Assembly (NCBI GenBank): GCA_003151515.1
Contig: PLXS01000003.1
Span: forward strand, 1-42,037
Reading direction: 5' to 3'
DNA length: 42,037 nt
DNA from: Opitutaceae bacterium
GTDB lineage: Bacteria; Verrucomicrobiota; Verrucomicrobiia; Opitutales; Opitutaceae
The notes under the pieces were generated by a model, which worked only from the letters and a program-made list of their open reading frames with translations, had not been told where the DNA came from and searched no databases. The position numbers and the translations under genes are program-made. The first letter of the stretch is position 1, and each line of letters opens with the position of its first letter. Below are positions 1 to 7,112 of this stretch, one piece after another.

Positions 1-296
1 CTCCGACTCCGACTCCGTCTCCGACTCCGACTCCGACTCCGTCGCCGACCCACACCCCGTCGCCCACGCCCACGCCGTCGCCCACACCCACGCCGTCGCC
101 GACGCCGACACCCACACCTTCGCGCACACCTACGCCGTCGCCCACGCCCACGCCGTCACCGACGCCAACACCCACACCTTCACCCACTCACACGCCTTCA
201 CCCACGCCGACACCGTCACCGACGCCCACGCCGACCCCAGGGCCGACGCCGACACCGTCGCCGACACCGACGCCAACGCCGCCGCCTGACGGTTAG
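1..296 (+). CDS. C-terminal part of a Pro-Thr-rich repeat protein (5' end outside window)
   Basis: An open plus-strand frame runs from the window edge to a TAG at 294-296 and encodes about 97 residues of nearly pure Pro-Thr/Pro-Ser repeats, ending in PPPDG. The DNA is a degenerate 6-bp tandem array of the ccgacg/ccgact type. Only 16 bases separate the stop from the next ATG. Tracts like this usually form extended linkers or stalks in secreted or surface proteins; the functional domain would lie upstream and is not visible. The same bases read in other frames give long artefactual ORFs, and the Pro-Thr frame is chosen because it is the low-complexity one with a clean end just before the next gene. 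Confidence 0.7.
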   Translation, partial: PTPTPSPTPTPTPSPTHTPSPTPTPSPTPTPSPTPTPTPSRTPTPSPTPTPSPTPTPTPSPTHTPSPTPTPSPTPTPTPGPTPTPSPTPTPTPPPDG

Positions 297-311
297 AGAG
301 CCGTTTGAACC

Positions 312-2393
312 ATGAAGACGAAATCGTTCGGTAGAAATTCTTGCCGAGGCAGTGCCCTGTTGGCTTCTGTGATAGTAATCGTGATCCTTTCGGTGGCGGC
401 CGCGGGCATCCTCTCGTACAGTCTTTCGACCTACAGGAACTCCCAGCGCCAGATCGTGATCGACCAGGCGAAGGTGATTGCCGACAGCGAGATGGAGAAC
501 CTCTACTTCCAGTGGAAGAATATCATCCTCATGAAGCAGACGACCATCGGGTCGGTCACCAGCACGGCCCCGCTCGCCGGGGGCGGCGGCCTCCTGGACC
601 CGACGAACGTCTTTCCCTTCCTGAGAGACCCGAGCACGACCGGTTGGACCGTCACCCGAACCCTCCAATTCAAGAGGATCGGCACGGGAGACGGGAGCGC
701 GACCGGCATCATGCCCAACACGATCAACCAGATCGGCAAGAACTACTATTTCACCGCGATGACGTCCGCGTCGAAAAATGTCCCCCTCCTGGGCACGATC
801 ACCTACCACTCCGGCCGCCACTTCCAGTACTCCAGCACGTCGCTCTTCCAGTTCGCCGTATTCTACGAGGGCAACCTCGAGATGGCGCCCGGGAGCAACA
901 TGCTCATTCAGGGACCCATAGCGACAAATGCGAGCGCCTACCTGGGGACCCTGCCCGGGATAACCCTGACCCTCGCATCGAACGTCTACTACTTCCAAAA
1001 TTACAACGGGGCGCCGGACCCGCTCACCGGCGAGACCGACGCGATCATCAGCCCAGGCTCGTACAACGACCCCGTCTACAACCCGAATCCCCTCGGTGCC
1101 GCGCCCAACCAGGCCGCCGAGAGGGCCCTCCAGGTCTCACAGCTCACGAACCAGGCGAACTTCGTGGGCGACGTCAATGTCAGCCTCGACATCTCGACGA
1201 CCCCCCCCTCGCCCTACCTTGCTGCCTATACCAACCAGGTGACCCACCAGGTGGACGTCAACGAGATCTACAGGGCTGTCGTCGCGCCGCCGCCGTTGGA
1301 CCCAAACCCCCCGTATGCCCAGTTGACCGAGGATCCACTGGTCAAGGCGAGCCGGATGTATAACGCGGCCGGGGTCCTGATCACGATCGACGCAAACGCG
1401 ACCCCGCCCTACCACGTCGGCGGCCTGCAGTCAGATGGTACAATAAACACGACCCTCTACGACGGCACGTTCGGCTCGACCATTCACCAGGGCGGCGCCT
1501 CCACAACGGACATCCTCGATGGCACCATCCGGCAGAGCGTCGCCGACCCGCGCGAGACGCTGAACGGCAAGAGCGGCGTCAACCTGACGACGCTCAACGT
1601 CGGCAACCTGACCGCCGCCCTCGCGACGGCGATGGTCACAGACCCTAACCTGGCGGCAAACTACAACGGCGTCGTCTACGTCTACGACAAGACGGACAAC
1701 ACGCAATCCGGCCAGCCCGCCAACTCCCTCAACGGCATCCGGATCAAGAATGCCACGACGACCCCGGTCTACAACGACCCGACCGGCAACCCGCTAGGGT
1801 TCTCGATCGTTTCCGACAACGGCGTCTATGTGCAGGGAGACTACAACACGGCTAACATCAACGTTGGGGGCGTTCGGATGCACAATCCCTCCGGCATCAT
1901 GGGCGACGCCGTGACGGCGGTGTCCCAGGATTGGGATCCCACGGTCTCGAGCCATCCCATTGGCACCGGCGCAGACCATACCCGCTGGGCCGACGCGAGC
2001 ACCATACCCGTCGGCGCTCAATTCGACACCCACCCCGCGGGCATGGAAATCGACGCGGCTATCCTCACGGGCAACACCCCGACAAACACCACGGTCACCC
2101 CGAACATCAAGAGCGGCGGGGCGCAGAACCTCGTCCGGCTGATCGAGGACTGGTACAGCCCGACGTCGAACCTCCAGCTCACGGTCAACGGATCGCTCGG
2201 CCAGCTCTTCAGCTCGAAGTACTTCCAGGGACCCTGGGTGGGAACGACCGCACAGGCGGGACTCGGGGGGGACAAGGTCTACGTCCAGCCCCATCTGCGC
2301 AATTTCACGTACGACCTCAACTTCCAGTCCCACACGCCCGCGGGGTCGCCGACGACCACCAGCTTCCACAAGGGCGACTTCTTCTTCTGGTGA
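312..2393 (+). CDS. PilX-like pseudopilin / large exported protein with type IV pilin-like N-terminus
   Basis: 693 residues. The N-terminus has a short basic leader, then RGSALLASVIVIVILSVAAA and an amphipathic stretch (about residues 13-45). This resembles PilX-type minor pseudopilins, in which a Gly-Ser-Ala-Leu-Leu segment follows a positive leader, rather than the classical GFTLIE pilins. The remaining 650 residues are Asn/Thr/Gly-rich with no motif I recognise and look like an extracellular beta-rich domain. The start is the first ATG of the frame, with a GAGAG purine run about 10 nt upstream. The Pro-Thr repeat gene ends 16 nt before it, so the two may be co-transcribed surface components. 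Membrane insertion is well supported; assembly into a pilus is inference. Confidence 0.7.
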   Translation: MKTKSFGRNSCRGSALLASVIVIVILSVAAAGILSYSLSTYRNSQRQIVIDQAKVIADSEMENLYFQWKNIILMKQTTIGSVTSTAPLAGGGGLLDPTNVFPFLRDPSTTGWTVTRTLQFKRIGTGDGSATGIMPNTINQIGKNYYFTAMTSASKNVPLLGTITYHSGRHFQYSSTSLFQFAVFYEGNLEMAPGSNMLIQGPIATNASAYLGTLPGITLTLASNVYYFQNYNGAPDPLTGETDAIISPGSYNDPVYNPNPLGAAPNQAAERALQVSQLTNQANFVGDVNVSLDISTTPPSPYLAAYTNQVTHQVDVNEIYRAVVAPPPLDPNPPYAQLTEDPLVKASRMYNAAGVLITIDANATPPYHVGGLQSDGTINTTLYDGTFGSTIHQGGASTTDILDGTIRQSVADPRETLNGKSGVNLTTLNVGNLTAALATAMVTDPNLAANYNGVVYVYDKTDNTQSGQPANSLNGIRIKNATTTPVYNDPTGNPLGFSIVSDNGVYVQGDYNTANINVGGVRMHNPSGIMGDAVTAVSQDWDPTVSSHPIGTGADHTRWADASTIPVGAQFDTHPAGMEIDAAILTGNTPTNTTVTPNIKSGGAQNLVRLIEDWYSPTSNLQLTVNGSLGQLFSSKYFQGPWVGTTAQAGLGGDKVYVQPHLRNFTYDLNFQSHTPAGSPTTTSFHKGDFFFW

Positions 2394-2528
2394 CGGGAAT
2401 CCGGGCCTCGGGCGTGGCCCGGCGGACGCCCGTTTGAGGGGGGCACACGAGCAGGCCCAGGGGAAAGCTCGCGGGAACATGGGGGGCGTATCCTTTGTCG
2501 AAACGGGACGTCATACCATGACGAAGCC

Positions 2529-3266
2529 ATGAACACAAAGGTCCTGCTCCTCCTGCCCGCAGCACTCGGATTGCTAGCCCCCACCCGGGCCGACGCCTAC
2601 GTCGGCTTCCGGCTTAACCTCGCGGTGCCCCTGTTTTATCCGGCGTATGGATATTCTTATCCCCAGCCGGGTTACGTCCGCACCGCAACGTATGCGGCCC
2701 CGCTGCGCGCCGAGGGCGAGCAGGTGACCGTGGCCCCCGGCCCGGGCTATGTCTGGATCGCCGGCCACTGGACCAACAATGCCCAGCGATGGGTGTGGCT
2801 CGGCGGCCACTGGGAGCTACCCCCGTCCCCGAGCGCCGCCTGGGTCGCCGGCCACTGGGTGAAAGCCGACAGAGGCTGGGTCTGGGCCAACGACACGTGG
2901 ACCGTGGGGAACCCGGAGGCGCAGGCGCCGCCCCCCCCCGCGCCCCCGGCCGAACCCGCGCCCCTTGCACAGGCGCCCGAGGCGCCGGGTCCCTCCGTCG
3001 CACCCTCGACTCCGGCGCCCCCTGCCCCGGATATGGCGGATGGCACCGTCGTGGACGTCGAGCCCCCCGCCCCCATCGCCGAGTATGTTCCCGCCAGCCC
3101 CTACCCGGACTACGTGTGGCTCTCAGGATACTGGGGCTGGCACGGAGGCTGGTACTGGACCGCGGGCCGCTTCGCCCCGCGACCCCACCACGGGGCCGTG
3201 TGGCTCTCGGGCGGCTGGGGGCGCGCAGACCGAGGCTGGGCGTGGCACGGCGGCCACTGGCGCTAG
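2529..3266 (+). CDS. YXWGXW repeat-containing secreted protein
   Basis: 245 residues with a signal peptide (MNTKVLLLLPAALGLLAPTRADA). Repeated aromatic units of the form Y/W-V-W-x-x-G-H-W occur at about residues 75-130 (YVWIAGHW, WVWLGGHW, AAWVAGHW) and again at 195-245 (YVWLSGYWGW, GAVWLSGGW, HGGHWR). A Pro/Ala-rich linker of about 60 residues separates the two blocks. This is the YXWGXW repeat family, known as exported proteins of unknown function in proteobacteria and Verrucomicrobia. An ATG at 2518 reads only four codons to a stop, so 2529 is the likely start. No partner gene is evident. Confidence 0.8.
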   Translation: MNTKVLLLLPAALGLLAPTRADAYVGFRLNLAVPLFYPAYGYSYPQPGYVRTATYAAPLRAEGEQVTVAPGPGYVWIAGHWTNNAQRWVWLGGHWELPPSPSAAWVAGHWVKADRGWVWANDTWTVGNPEAQAPPPPAPPAEPAPLAQAPEAPGPSVAPSTPAPPAPDMADGTVVDVEPPAPIAEYVPASPYPDYVWLSGYWGWHGGWYWTAGRFAPRPHHGAVWLSGGWGRADRGWAWHGGHWR

Positions 3267-3284
3267 GCCCGCGGGGCGGCATTT

Positions 3285-3312
3285 TTAGACTTGTCTAACA
3301 TTACGCGATAAA
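3285..3312 (+). promoter_or_regulatory. Palindromic operator plus promoter of the first TraG-type ATPase gene
   Basis: The perfect 14-bp palindrome TTAGACTTGTCTAA lies at 3285-3298. A -10-like GATAAA is at 3307-3312, 16 nt after the left half TTAGAC, which would serve as the -35. The GTG start at 3326 is 13 nt after the -10 box, so the transcript should be almost leaderless. The same arrangement occurs at 5445 and 26876. Overlap of the palindrome with the -35 region suggests control by a dimeric regulator. The regulator is unknown; the promoter call rests on the three-way conservation. Confidence 0.6.
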
Positions 3313-3325
3313 CTGGGGTTCCCGG

Positions 3326-5407
3326 GTGACCCGGGCCCGGTACGCTCGCTACGTCCTCCTGCGGCTTGCCGAGGCGCTGGCCGTCGCCGGCGGGGCCGCC
3401 GCGCTCGCCCATGTCCTGCAGAGGCACGCAGTCCTGGCGCCGTTCAGCTGGCCCCTGCCCGCCCTGCCTGGCGCAGGCCATTCGGCCTGGGCGCGCGCCC
3501 TCGGAGTCGCCGCGTGGTGCGCCTGGCCCGCAGCCTGGGCCGCGGCGGCCCACCTGGTCCTTGGCCCGAAGCAGAAGCGGCCCGTCTACCTCAGGATCCC
3601 CGGGGCCATGTACGCCTACGCGGGGGTCGCCGTAAGCCGCGACGGGGGCTGTCGGGGAGGCCTCGTGACCGGCTCGACCGGCTCGGGCAAGACCCTCTCC
3701 TGCATCCTCCCGAGGCTCCACTCTCTCTGCATCAACGAGTCCGGGGTGGAGCGCCCCGGCTGGGGAGCCAGCCCGGCCGCAGGCGAGTTGGAGCGCGCGA
3801 GGCGCGCCTACCGGGACTGCGCGAGGAACACCCGGGGGGAGATCACCCGCCTCGGCGCGGGGCGAGTCCAAGGGGATCAGCGGATCGAGCGGCTGCGCTG
3901 GCAGCTCGAGGCACGCGCGCAGGCGCTCCAGGGGGTGGCCGACGGGTGCAGGCGCGCCCGGTACCGGATCCCGCCGTGGGGCGGATTCGTGTGCGGGGAA
4001 AAGGGCAACGAGTGGCAGGCCATCGAGGCGCTCCTGGGGCACCACGGCAGGGAGGAGGACCTCTGCCTGCTCCGCACGCGCCCGCCGGCGGCCCCGGCCG
4101 ACTGGCGCCCGAACGTGAGGCTCAACCTTCTCTCGCTCGGCGGGGTGCCCGCCGACACTTACGCCAAGATGATCGTGGACACCGGGCTGGCCGTAGAGGA
4201 GGCCGCCGCCCGCGACGAGTTCTTCATCCCGCAGGCGAGGGACAAGATCGCCTGGGGAATCCGCCTCATCCGGGCCGTGCACGATGCCGGCCGCTCCCCC
4301 GGGCCCGAGCCGTCGCGGCGGGGGGCCCACCCGGGCCTCCTCACGCTCCTCGACATCCTGACGGTGCAGGAGGGTTACCGGCAGTACCTCATCCGCTCCG
4401 AGAGGGAGCAGCCGGGCCTCGCGGCCTCCGGGGCGTTCGCCGAGGCGCGCTACCAGCTCGAGAACAACTACTGGAGCCAGCCCCCCGACCAGCTCGGGGG
4501 CGTGCGCGGCACCGTGTACAATTTCCTCGTCCCCTTCGCCGAGCGGGATATCGCGGAGGTGTTCTGCGCGGACAGCACGTTCGACCTGCGCGACATCCAG
4601 CAGGGCAAGGTCGTCTGCCTGGCCATTCCCCAGAGGTTCGCGCTGCAGCGGCGCTACGTGGCGACCCTGATAAAGACGCTCGCCTACCAGGTCGTGCTCG
4701 AGCGCTTCGACGGGCGCCAGGACCACCCGGACTGGCGCGACCGCAACGTCATCCTTGTCGAGCAGGACGAGTGGCAGCGCCACGCGGTTCGCGACGACTG
4801 CGGAGTTGACGTGGTGCGCGAGGCCCGGGGGGCCGTCTACGCCGCCACGCAGTCCCAGAATGCGGTCTGGCTCAAGCTGGGCGGGCGCGATAGGGCGGCG
4901 CCGCTCATCGCAAACCTGCGAAACCGCTGGATCTGCCAGGCCGCGACCGACGAGTGCGCCGCGGAGAGCTCAGGCGTGATCAGCTCGCGGCTTGCGCGCG
5001 CGGTTTCCTTCTCGTCCGGGGACGCGGGCCGCACGACGAGCGTCTCCTTCGCGGAGGCGCCCTTTGTGCCTGCGCACGAGCTCAGGATCCTGCCGCCCTT
5101 CCAGGTGCTCTTCGCGCCGGCCGAGGGTCCCTGGCTGTACCGCAGGTGCATCGCCATGCCCGCGACGCCGGACGGCCGCATCCCGCCCTGGTGGTTCGGG
5201 GACTGGAACCCGCTCCACTGGGTGGCGCGCGCCGTCGGGCTGCCCGAGTTGCTCGCCGGGCTCAGGCTCCACGGCGGCGCCTCCCAGGTGCCCCCATGGA
5301 GGGCGCGCGCCCCGTGGCGGGCCCAGCTGCGCTTCATCGCGGGGCTGGACGGGACGTTCATCGTCCTTGGACAGGCAAGGTCCGCGGCCGGGCGCGGGCG
5401 CCGGTGA
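3326..5407 (+). CDS. Membrane-anchored VirD4/TraG/TraD-type coupling ATPase (T4CP 1)
   Basis: 693 residues from GTG 3326. Two N-terminal hydrophobic segments (about 9-31 and 56-78) precede a P-loop, GSTGSGKT (116-123). Walker B is VILVEQDEWQ with D481-E482, and the coupling-protein motif after it is ATQSQ (T508-Q509). About 80 residues separate the P-loop from the strand FVCGEKGNEW beyond what the second ATPase of this cassette has; this insert (about 140-210) is Arg/Glu-rich and probably helical. T4CPs bring relaxase-bound DNA to a membrane channel. The start sits 13 nt after a -10 box and has no clear Shine-Dalgarno. The relaxase-like gene and a second T4CP follow. Family assignment is from motifs and context; the substrate is unknown. 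Confidence 0.72.
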   Translation: MTRARYARYVLLRLAEALAVAGGAAALAHVLQRHAVLAPFSWPLPALPGAGHSAWARALGVAAWCAWPAAWAAAAHLVLGPKQKRPVYLRIPGAMYAYAGVAVSRDGGCRGGLVTGSTGSGKTLSCILPRLHSLCINESGVERPGWGASPAAGELERARRAYRDCARNTRGEITRLGAGRVQGDQRIERLRWQLEARAQALQGVADGCRRARYRIPPWGGFVCGEKGNEWQAIEALLGHHGREEDLCLLRTRPPAAPADWRPNVRLNLLSLGGVPADTYAKMIVDTGLAVEEAAARDEFFIPQARDKIAWGIRLIRAVHDAGRSPGPEPSRRGAHPGLLTLLDILTVQEGYRQYLIRSEREQPGLAASGAFAEARYQLENNYWSQPPDQLGGVRGTVYNFLVPFAERDIAEVFCADSTFDLRDIQQGKVVCLAIPQRFALQRRYVATLIKTLAYQVVLERFDGRQDHPDWRDRNVILVEQDEWQRHAVRDDCGVDVVREARGAVYAATQSQNAVWLKLGGRDRAAPLIANLRNRWICQAATDECAAESSGVISSRLARAVSFSSGDAGRTTSVSFAEAPFVPAHELRILPPFQVLFAPAEGPWLYRRCIAMPATPDGRIPPWWFGDWNPLHWVARAVGLPELLAGLRLHGGASQVPPWRARAPWRAQLRFIAGLDGTFIVLGQARSAAGRGRR

Positions 5408-5444
5408 GGCTTCGCGGGCGCGAAAGAAAGAGGAGTGCGAAGTT

Positions 5445-5472
5445 TTAGACTTGTCTAATATTATGCTTTAAT
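5445..5472 (+). promoter_or_regulatory. Second copy of the palindromic operator/promoter, upstream of the relaxase gene
   Basis: A perfect TTAGACTTGTCTAA lies at 5445-5458 and TTTAAT at 5467-5472, with a 16-nt spacer identical to that at 3285. Conservation with the 3285 copy extends beyond the palindrome (yATTAyGC, then a TAA-containing box). A GTG at 5487 follows 14 nt after the -10 box, and the relaxase ATG is at 5592. The presence of the element inside the cassette implies that the relaxase and second ATPase form their own transcript. Confidence 0.6.
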
Positions 5473-5486
5473 TTTCCTGGGGCGCT

Positions 5487-5579
5487 GTGGAGACCACGAT
5501 TGCCACGCCCTTCAGCGAGCCCACGGTGCATGGTCGCGCCGGGGACGGCCTTGGCGAGATCCGCCCGCGCGGGGATTGA
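5487..5579 (+). CDS. Putative 30-codon leader ORF upstream of the relaxase
   Basis: GTG 5487 to TGA 5577-5579 encodes 30 residues beginning METTIATPFSEP if GTG is read as Met. It lies 14 nt after the -10 box at 5467-5472, the same geometry as the starts at 3326 and 26918. It is in the same frame as the relaxase ATG at 5592, separated by the TGA and four codons. It could be a translated leader whose termination feeds re-initiation at 5592, whose own ribosome site is poor (AAGG one base before ATG). It could also be a lost N-terminal extension cut off by a nonsense mutation. No homology is recognised; support is positional only. Confidence 0.35.
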   Translation: METTIATPFSEPTVHGRAGDGLGEIRPRGD

Positions 5580-5591
5580 GAATCCGAAGGC

Positions 5592-7112
5592 ATGGAAAGG
5601 CCGACCTACCCCTTCCCCCTAGCGGTGCGCTCAAGCCACCACTCGCTCTACCACCGGTTCATCCTGGGGGCCGACCCGTCCATTCTGGACCCCTTCCCAA
5701 AGCCGTACTGCCTCGGCGCCCTGGCGGGCCTGCTCCCGCGCCTCACGGGGGAGCTGAGCCTGCAGAAGTGGAGGAAGCTCTACAACGGCGCCTTCCCGTG
5801 GGTCGGGGGCTTCGGGCCGGCGCACTACGACCTGGGAAACGTCGCGCCCCACTGCCCCCTGCCGCGGGCCTACGGAAGGCCGGCGCGCAGGTTCGCCGCC
5901 TACGATTTCGTGCAGGTGGCCGATCCCTCGGTCTCCGCCCTCGCCCTGGTGGCCGGCGATCGACGGGTCGTGGACGGATTCCGCCACCTCGGCGACCGAT
6001 TCTGCTCCCAGGTCGAGGCGGGGGCCGGCGCCCGGCAGGCCGGCCCGGGCGGCTCGCGGGTCACGGGGCGGATTCTGGCCGGCCAGTTCTACGAGCCCAA
6101 CGACCGCTGGCTCATGCCGTTTCTGCACGTCCACACCCGGGTCCTCAACCTCACGTCATTCGAAGAGGAGCCCCGGGCCATGGCCTGCGTCGATTCCGCC
6201 ATGCTCGCCAGGGCGGGAGAAAGGGCAATGCGGGCGTGGGGCACCGCCCAAGCGGAGATGCTATCCGGACTCGGCTACCACGTGTCCGCGCCTGCCGTCT
6301 GCGGGAGCCCCCTGCGGGTCGAGGGGGTGTCCGAGAGCCTCCTGGCCGCCATGGAGGCGCCACGGGTGGCCGTGCTGCGCATACTAGAGCGGATCATCGT
6401 CGGCGACCGCCCGGCCTGTGCGCAAAGGCTCTGCGACGAGCTTCCCGGCCCTGTCATAGCGGCCATGGCCGAACAGATCGCAACCCTGGCCGCGCGCTCG
6501 ATCTCGGCGTACAAGCCGCCCAAGGTGGGCCTGCCCTGCGGGGGCCCGTGGCGCGCGGCGGTCAGGGAGCACCTGAGCCACATGTGCCCCGGCGCCCTGG
6601 AGCGCTTCGATGCGGCCGCCGCGCGGGCCGGGGCCGTGGTGGCTGGCAAGGCGGTTTTCCCAACGCCGCCCCTCGACTGCGCCCATTGCCACGCGCCGGC
6701 GCTCGGCGACCTCGGCGCTCGCGGCCAATGGCCCACCGATCCAGAGCTGGGGGTCGGGACCGAAGCCGCGGCCGTCGAGGGCGGAGCGCACCCGTGGCTG
6801 GCGTCTGAGTTCCAGTCGACCCTCCTCGAGGTGAATGAGAGAATCGTTCGGACGGGGACCGAAGACCCCCTCGTCTCCCTTCGCACCGTCCTCGCATCCC
6901 TGGACCGCCAAGCCTGCGCCGCTGATCCGGAGCAGCTCAGGCAGGCGGCCGCGTTCCTCGGGGTGGAGCTCGACCGCCGCGAGCGCGAGTACGAGTCGCG
7001 GGCCCGAACCGGGCGCTGGCGCGGCGAGCTTGCGTCGCTGGACGACCTCTTCGAGTGCGCCAGCGCCCCCCAGCTGGCGTGCGAGCGCGAGATCGGGGGC
7101 CGCAGCCCGTGA
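5592..7112 (+). CDS. Divergent TrwC/MobF-like HUH relaxase-domain protein, no helicase
   Basis: 506 residues. Three blocks match the MobF (TrwC/TraI) relaxase fold by eye. TGELSLQKWRKLYNGAFP (about 52-69) resembles the family's LGLxGxVxxxxFxxLLxG. YDFVQVADPSVSAL (104-117) resembles YDLTFSAPKSVSVL. EPNDRWLMPFLHVHTRVLN (168-186) resembles HDxSRxxDPxLHTHxVxxN and gives the metal-binding pair H179-V-H181. The first metal His of TrwC aligns with E168. Y20 is a plausible catalytic Tyr. The C-terminal 200 residues lack helicase motifs but hold CAHCH (363-367), possibly metal-binding. The gene overlaps the next ATPase by GTGA. Its role would be nicking and carrying DNA for the flanking T4CPs. Assignment is by manual alignment only. 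Confidence 0.62.
   Translation: MERPTYPFPLAVRSSHHSLYHRFILGADPSILDPFPKPYCLGALAGLLPRLTGELSLQKWRKLYNGAFPWVGGFGPAHYDLGNVAPHCPLPRAYGRPARRFAAYDFVQVADPSVSALALVAGDRRVVDGFRHLGDRFCSQVEAGAGARQAGPGGSRVTGRILAGQFYEPNDRWLMPFLHVHTRVLNLTSFEEEPRAMACVDSAMLARAGERAMRAWGTAQAEMLSGLGYHVSAPAVCGSPLRVEGVSESLLAAMEAPRVAVLRILERIIVGDRPACAQRLCDELPGPVIAAMAEQIATLAARSISAYKPPKVGLPCGGPWRAAVREHLSHMCPGALERFDAAAARAGAVVAGKAVFPTPPLDCAHCHAPALGDLGARGQWPTDPELGVGTEAAAVEGGAHPWLASEFQSTLLEVNERIVRTGTEDPLVSLRTVLASLDRQACAADPEQLRQAAAFLGVELDRREREYESRARTGRWRGELASLDDLFECASAPQLACEREIGGRSP

Noticed and set aside
1..293. CRISPR-like array at the window start
   Set aside because: The repeats are 6-bp codon repeats with no spacer structure.
3267..3290. 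Possible terminator after the YXWGXW gene (GCCC-GCG-GGGC then a T-run)
   Set aside because: The stem is only 4 bp and the T-run belongs to the conserved operator/promoter block.
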